From Sisyra terminalis (Eukaryota > Arthropoda > Insecta > Neuroptera > Sisyridae), in NCBI GenBank assembly GCA_958496175.1, contig OY292275.1:64123701-64187700 (forward strand): DNA of 64,000 bases, written 5' to 3'. Below the pieces are notes generated by a model. It searched no databases. It had not been told where the DNA came from and saw only the letters and a list, made by a program, of their open reading frames with translations. This document shows positions 58,101 through 64,000 of the stretch, one piece after another (position 1 is the stretch's first letter; every line of letters starts with the position of its first letter). The position numbers and the translations under genes were made by a program.

Positions 58101-59035
58101 TTCAAATATTCCTATTGTGATATATTCCTATTGACTTGGGTTACATAATTTGATTGAAACTATAACTATTATTAAATCTATATGGATACTGTAAGTTTTA
58201 TAGTAACTGTAAATAAATTTAAAATTAATTTTCCCCTAGCCTATAATAGAACGCGTATGCCTATCGTATAACTTTCACGAAATACTATCGTCTTCCTATA
58301 TACAATATCCATGATTAATGATGTTTTACTTATGTGAAAAAAACGATAAACTATGGTTGAGTTGAGTTTGAATAATACCTATGCTTTGCAAATGTACTGC
58401 TTTAGAGCAGTTTTTGGTGTCGAATGCATATCTTTCACACCAGTCCAAAAATCTTCAAATGAAATCTCCATTCGCGGAAAGAATCAAGGAACACTAAAAG
58501 AAAAAAATAACATTTGAGATTGATTGCATGAATTCAATCTTATAAGCCTTATGAAGAAACGATCAACTAATAATGTTTATAGATAAAATAATAAAAATAT
58601 ATTATAACAAGAAGCTAGAATTTATAGCAGAAAAGAGGACAGTTGAAATTGTAATAAAATATTTAGTCATAAAAATTTTAAATTTTTAATCATATTATGC
58701 CGCATTAATCTTTTTTCCGTCTAGCATGTATTAGGTACATTTTACCGAACTGTTCAGATAAATACAGATGAACTAATAATTTTTCACGATTAATTCTTTG
58801 TATTAACATAAACTACATACAATAATAAAATTATCCATATCAACCAGTAGGTACCTACTAATGTAAATTAGTAAATAATTTCAACTTACATACTTGAATA
58901 TTGTCTCCTTATTATTAATGAAATGACTTTCTAAGTACTACTGAATGCACTTTTTCTGATTTTTCCTGTAGATACTACTGCGGTGTTGCATGTAACTGGT
59001 TACTTAAACGGTGTCCAACGTTATTCTGACATTCA

Positions 59036-59218
59036 TTAGAATTCATTACTTCGGTCTATACCTTCGACCAATAGTTGAGTTCTAATTTTCTGAATCCATG
59101 TACCTATCCTGTATTCCAAGATTCGTTCGAAAAGCGTTTTCACTACAGGCCATTTTTTTGTGGATGTACACCAAAACTTAGCATTTATACGTAAAGAGTT
59201 TTTGTCTTTCATTTCCAA
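59036..59218 (-). CDS. Exon-like block A2, copy 2
   Basis: Copy of 43,291-43,473 with the same phase-0 acceptor, upstream donor and open frame. Confidence 0.45.
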   Translation of the reverse strand: MEMKDKNSLRINAKFWCTSTKKWPVVKTLFERILEYRIGTWIQKIRTQLLVEGIDRSNEF

Positions 59219-61232
59219 CTAACTAAAACAAATATTTTTTTAATATTGTAATCTACTGTTACTATGTTCCAAAGGTTTTCATACTTACTTACCACAAACA
59301 AAAGCTGATTGCCTTTAGACATCTATCATTTAACTTTGATGCAGTTGCCTCCAGGGGACTTGAAGTGAAGTAAAACTTGAAGTAATCTCACAAAATCTTG
59401 GTCAATTTTTTACATCTTACTGTCGTAGGTAGTAGTAGTAGTATCATTAATTTCATCTTAGGACTCCAAAAAAAAGGCGAGGACAGCAACGTGCAAAAGC
59501 AAGAACCGAAGAAGGTTGGTCGTATGAAAGCTGGTCCAGTTTTAATCGTAACGAATTCGGTTTGTTGTCCAATAGATACAGCAGTTTCTTGATGGCATCG
59601 CATGCATGGCCGTTTCCAAGGAACTCGAATTGGGGAAAAACTTGGGAACATTGTTCACTATCCTCCTGCATTTCCGCATTATTACTTTCGACCCATGTCT
59701 TGGATTAGTACTTGAGGATAGTAGTTTGTAGAACTTCGTTGGTACCAAATCTTCATCATCTGATCCGTGCAGTAATATGAACCTGGTAACTAAACAAAGA
59801 GTCAATATTCCTGATTCCAGTACGGTACCTACCTACTACCAAATGGTTCCATTATTGAAATTATTGGAATTATTTAAAATAACTTTTCAATGTTGACGTC
59901 AAACATAAGGGGCAATATTTCATAAACCCTAAGATTAAGTCAATAAAACATACATTGATATTGTTCGAATATCTAATATATTAAGTTTAATAACTATACC
60001 ACCACATGCAAAACCAATAAGTAGCACTTATTTGTGTTCCATTGTTACCTACTTTGGGAAATTTCAATACCAATTTCGGAAATATAATAATGCAATCGAT
60101 TAAATCTAATCAAACAATGACAATTAACAACAAAATTTTAAGGGAACAATTAAGAGAAAATTACTTTTTACTTATGCATGAAAAACCAACCTCAATACAG
60201 TACAGTGCAATTTTTATCGATCGACAATTTGAAAAATTTACGTACAGTTTTCCATTTTCATATTCTAATGGATGCACCAAACACTCAACTATCATTATGC
60301 ATATTAATTTCTTTATAAATTGGGAAATTTAATTAATAATGCACAAATTTCCGCTACTTTATCGCTGAATTCATTGCAACTTGGTCGACCAAAACAACAG
60401 GTGATTTATGTTCATTATAAGTACGCATGTCAAACTCAAAAGTGTGGTTATTTTCAAATTTTCATTTTTGCTAAAGGAAGTGATTTGAGTTTAATAATTA
60501 AAGAATAACGTTATTTTATTACAACGATCGTTGGTTTAATTTAATATTTCTTATTATTTTATGGAACGAATTACACTTAGTAATGTATAGAATAGAGTTA
60601 CTGGATAGATATAAAGTAATAAAGTCAACTTTTATTTTCTAACGTGTGTAGATGATATCGTACGTATGTATGCGTATTAATAGTAAAATAAGTAGATGAG
60701 ATCGATGAGATGCAAGTATGAGAGAGAAATGAATAGTATCATAAACCTTTCCAACATCTACCTCCCAACATTCCCCTTATTCCCGACGACTCCTTGAATA
60801 ATTCTAACGGTAAAAATAAAAGATTATCATTGCACAACGAATTGTCAGTTTTCTCTTACAAAAATAATATTATTTACAATCCCATGTAAGTATTAGTTTA
60901 TTTTACAATTATTGCAATTTTCAAAATAGTTATTGATCGTAGAAAAAGTTTTTAGGTTCAATTAAAGGCGATTTCCGATCTATTAGGTTGATTTAGAAGA
61001 AATGAGAAGTAAGTTTTGTAGGTATGTAGTTGGTTTACTAGCTTATAAGTTTTTTTTAATGAACCACTACTAATTAGTCATAGGAATGTAGGTATATTTA
61101 GTTGTTGTTGTTGTTGTTTTAAGATTCACTTGAAACATGGACATGAAAAAGAGTAAATGAATTGGAAGATTGGAAATATATGGTACCTATCCACCTAGAT
61201 ACCAGCTCATGGACTGCGTAAAGTTGAGGGAA

Positions 61233-64000
61233 TATATGAATTTTAGATAATATTCGATGCATTAAAACCAAATATGTAATTAGAATTTTGATTAAACGTC
61301 AACTTGTCGAGTAATTAGCGTTTTTAGGCCACTTTCATAAGCCTACATACGGCTTTCATTGTTTGAATTTTGAGAACTTTTGCGAACCGATATTACCGCT
61401 GCCTGACAACAAAACGCTGAACTATTTTGGAAGCCACGCCCACTTGTATGTAGAACTGGTTTGTATCTTGGATAAGTGTTAGATACAAACCAAAGTGGGC
61501 GTGGCTTTCAAAATAGTTCAGCGTTTTGTTGTCAGGTTTGAACAAGGGGGTCTGTCATTATCGTCATTTAGGGTCAAAAATTTCAGACATTTAAGAATGA
61601 TTTTCTTTATGCCATGTAATGATTGAGATATCAAATGAAAGCTAATTAATTACTCTATTGATTTATATAAAAAAACAGCCAATATGTCTAAACGATGACA
61701 TTGAAATTTGATTTTCCGTCAGCGACTACTTCCCTTTCTGACATTTAAGGGTGGTTTGCCCCCCTTAATATATTGAACCCGATTATGATTGGGATATCTA
61801 TTGAAAGATAATGAATTACTCTATCGATTGACATCAAAAAATTACCAATATCTCCAAGCAATTACTTAGAAAACTGATTTTCCTAAATCGACTTTCAACC
61901 TTTATAAAATGTTACTTAAATCATGTGATTTCGCGTAAAAAGTAATTAAAAACATTACACTTATATAAAATTGATGGTTTACAGCTAAATTTGACACTTA
62001 AATGTTGATTAAAGGTCTACTTTTCGAGAAATAAGCGTCTAAAGGGGGTCTGTCATTATCTTCATTTAGGGCCAAAAATATCCTTATTTCTTCTCTCCTA
62101 TCGCTATCAATCGATCGATTATTAGTAAATTATACAAAATATAACATTTCTTCCACTCGAACATCATTTAAAATTGTATTTTTAACCTATTTTATATGCA
62201 TGTTTAGCGGATGTCAAAGTTGTTTATGTTTCGCTCTATAGGCAACCCGGTGAGCATCAAAAAAACAAAATTCGACGATTTGCCCTTTTTGAACATGCCA
62301 ATATTCAGTACTCTAACTCAAATTTCGGACATTTCAGGATGATTTTCTTTATGCCATGTAATGATTGGGATATCAAATGAAAGCTTATTAATTACTCTAT
62401 CGATTAATATAAAAAAACAACCAATATATCCATACAATTACTTTAAAAATTGATTTTCCCTAGGCGACTACTACCCTTTCAGACATTAAAAGGTGCTTTG
62501 CCCCTCTTTTTTCATTGAATTCGATTATGACTGGCATATCAATGGAAAGCTAATGAGTTACTCTATCGAATAATATCAAAAAATTACCAATATCTCCAAA
62601 CAATTACTTTGAAAATGGATTTTTCCTTATCGACTCTTTAGGCCCATTTAAATGCTAATTTCTCGAAAAGTAGACCTTTAATCAACATTTAAGTGTCAAA
62701 TTTAGCTGTAAACCATCGATTTTATATTAGTGTAATGTTTTTAATTACTTTTTACGCGAAATCACATGATTTAAGTAACATTTTATAAAGGTTGAAAGTC
62801 GATTTAGGAAAATCAGTTTTCTAAGTAATTGCTTGGAGATATTGGTAATTTTTTGATGTCAATCGATAGAGTAATTCATTATCTTTCAATAGATATCCCA
62901 ATCATAATCGAATTCAATATATTAAGGGGGGCAAACCACCCTTAAATGTTAGAAAGGGATGTAGTTGCTGACGGAAAAGCAAATTTCAATGTCATCGTTT
63001 AGACATATTGGCTGTTTTTTTATATAAATCAATAGAGTAATCAATTAGCTTTCATTTGGTATCCCAATCATTACATGACATAAAGAAAATCATCCTTAAA
63101 TGTCTGAAATTTGAGTTAGAGTACTGAATATTGGCATGTTCAAAAAGGGCAAATCGTCGAATTTTGTTTTTTTGATGTTCACCGGGTTGCCTATAGAGCG
63201 AAACATAAACAACTTTGACATCCGCTAAACATGCAAATCAAATTGGTTGAAAATACAATTTTAAATGATGTTCGAGTGGAAAAAATGTTATATTTTGTAT
63301 CATTTACTAATAATCGATCGGTTTATAACGATAGAAGGGAAGAAATAAAGATATTTTTGACCCTAAATGAAGATAATGACATACCCCTTCAAACCTGACA
63401 ACAAAACGCTGAACTATTTTGAAAGCCACGCCCACTTTGCCACTATGTAGAACCGGTTTGGATCTTGGATAATTGTAATTAGTGGACATTAAATTAATGA
63501 AAATACCATTTAAAACGATCGATTCATGCTTAAATTGTGTTAACTTGCATCGATAAGCTTCACTTTATCGATTTAAATCGATATTACAATCGTAAAGTAA
63601 TGCTCCGAGTGAAATGGAGTTCCTTAACCTCTTATTTTAGCATACAAACAAAACGCTAATTTCTCGAAAAGTGAACGTTTAATTGAAATTCTAAGTTCAT
63701 TTTCGGTTTTAATGCATCGGATATTATCTAAAAATCATACATTTACTTAATTTACATTGGCAAGTATTGATTTTTATCTGCGGGTGTTTGCTCGTATGTA
63801 TATCAACATGGGCAGTTTTAAAAATTGTTGTTTGTAACTTTGAACTAAACAAATAAATAGACAAATATAACAAAATATGAATAATTTATTTAAATAATTC
63901 AACAAGTTGTATGGATCCAGTAGTAGATATCGGTAGATCTCCCGTTCTCAATAAAGTTCATTAGATGGGCTTATTGGTAGTTATTTTTCCGGTGGTTGTT
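61233..64000. repeat. Tandem array copy 3 (start only)
   Basis: The last 2.77 kb of the window match the starts of copies 1 and 2, covering the foldback element and the first half kilobase beyond it. The array therefore continues past the window and its total copy number is unknown. Confidence 0.97.
61402..63438. mobile_element. Foldback element heading array copy 3
   Basis: Same order as the other two. Its left a module has AACCC as in copy 2 but its right a module has GAATTC as in copy 1. Its right module alone carries GGCTGTTTTTTTATA near 63,011, which matches its own left module. Confidence 0.85.

Larger units (their letters stand above)
45488..61232. repeat. Tandem array copy 2 (15.7 kb)
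   Basis: It repeats copy 1 throughout. Length differences are the 437-bp segment near 48.6 kb, one extra T near 49,220, six extra A near 50,215 and a 3-bp ATC-type gain near 57,171, which account for the offset moving from 15,298 to 15,745. The left edge follows AAAGTTGAGGGAAT, where copy 1 ends. Confidence 0.97.

Noticed and set aside
33178..61000. Calling the array genes bicycle effectors outright
   Set aside because: Only the microexon-like layout and rapid divergence match. No signal peptide exon or paired cysteine motif could be joined in frame, and candidate phases are mixed.
30191..64000. A giant LTR element or endogenous virus as the 15.7-kb unit
   Set aside because: No polymerase, integrase, capsid-like or protease frame of any length is present, and the 2-kb heads are built of inverted modules, not long terminal repeats.

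Overview
This is a eukaryotic nuclear window from an insect: AT-rich DNA, a split gene with GT/AG introns, and introns full of inverted-repeat transposons. Frequent GTACCTAC-type motifs and the style of the repeats would fit a sternorrhynchan hemipteran (aphid, scale or mealybug group), but that is inference and no marker settles it.

Bases 1-21,000 hold one confidently identified gene on the + strand, the bifunctional 6-phosphofructo-2-kinase/fructose-2,6-bisphosphatase (Drosophila Pfrx, vertebrate PFKFB). Eight coding exons join into a clean 547-codon frame. There is a phase-matched alternative first exon at 13,587 and a phase-matched alternative last exon at 19,912. The 13.3-kb first intron and the later introns carry several foldback or MITE-like elements (1.7-4.8, 7.3-8.5, 9.15-9.3, 10.5-11.7, 14.1-15.4, 15.7-16.5 and 17.8-19.0 kb).

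From 21.6 to 22.2 kb lies a broken transposase-like relic. From 22.5 to 32.4 kb two related foldback elements in opposite orientation flank a decayed + strand gene-like region (25.9-29.8 kb) that I cannot name.

From 30,191 to the end of the window runs a head-to-tail array: copy 1 of 15.3 kb, copy 2 of 15.7 kb, and the first 2.8 kb of copy 3. The copies are nearly identical (roughly one substitution per kb by eye), and each begins with a 2-kb foldback element. On the minus strand each unit carries short exon-like blocks with consensus splice signals. Several are present as diverged paralogues inside the unit, which suggests a fast-evolving minus-strand gene built from very short exons. The foldback copies show the sequence signature of gene conversion between their own inverted modules. 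The array, the conversion tracts and the microexon-like blocks are the parts most worth a second look.
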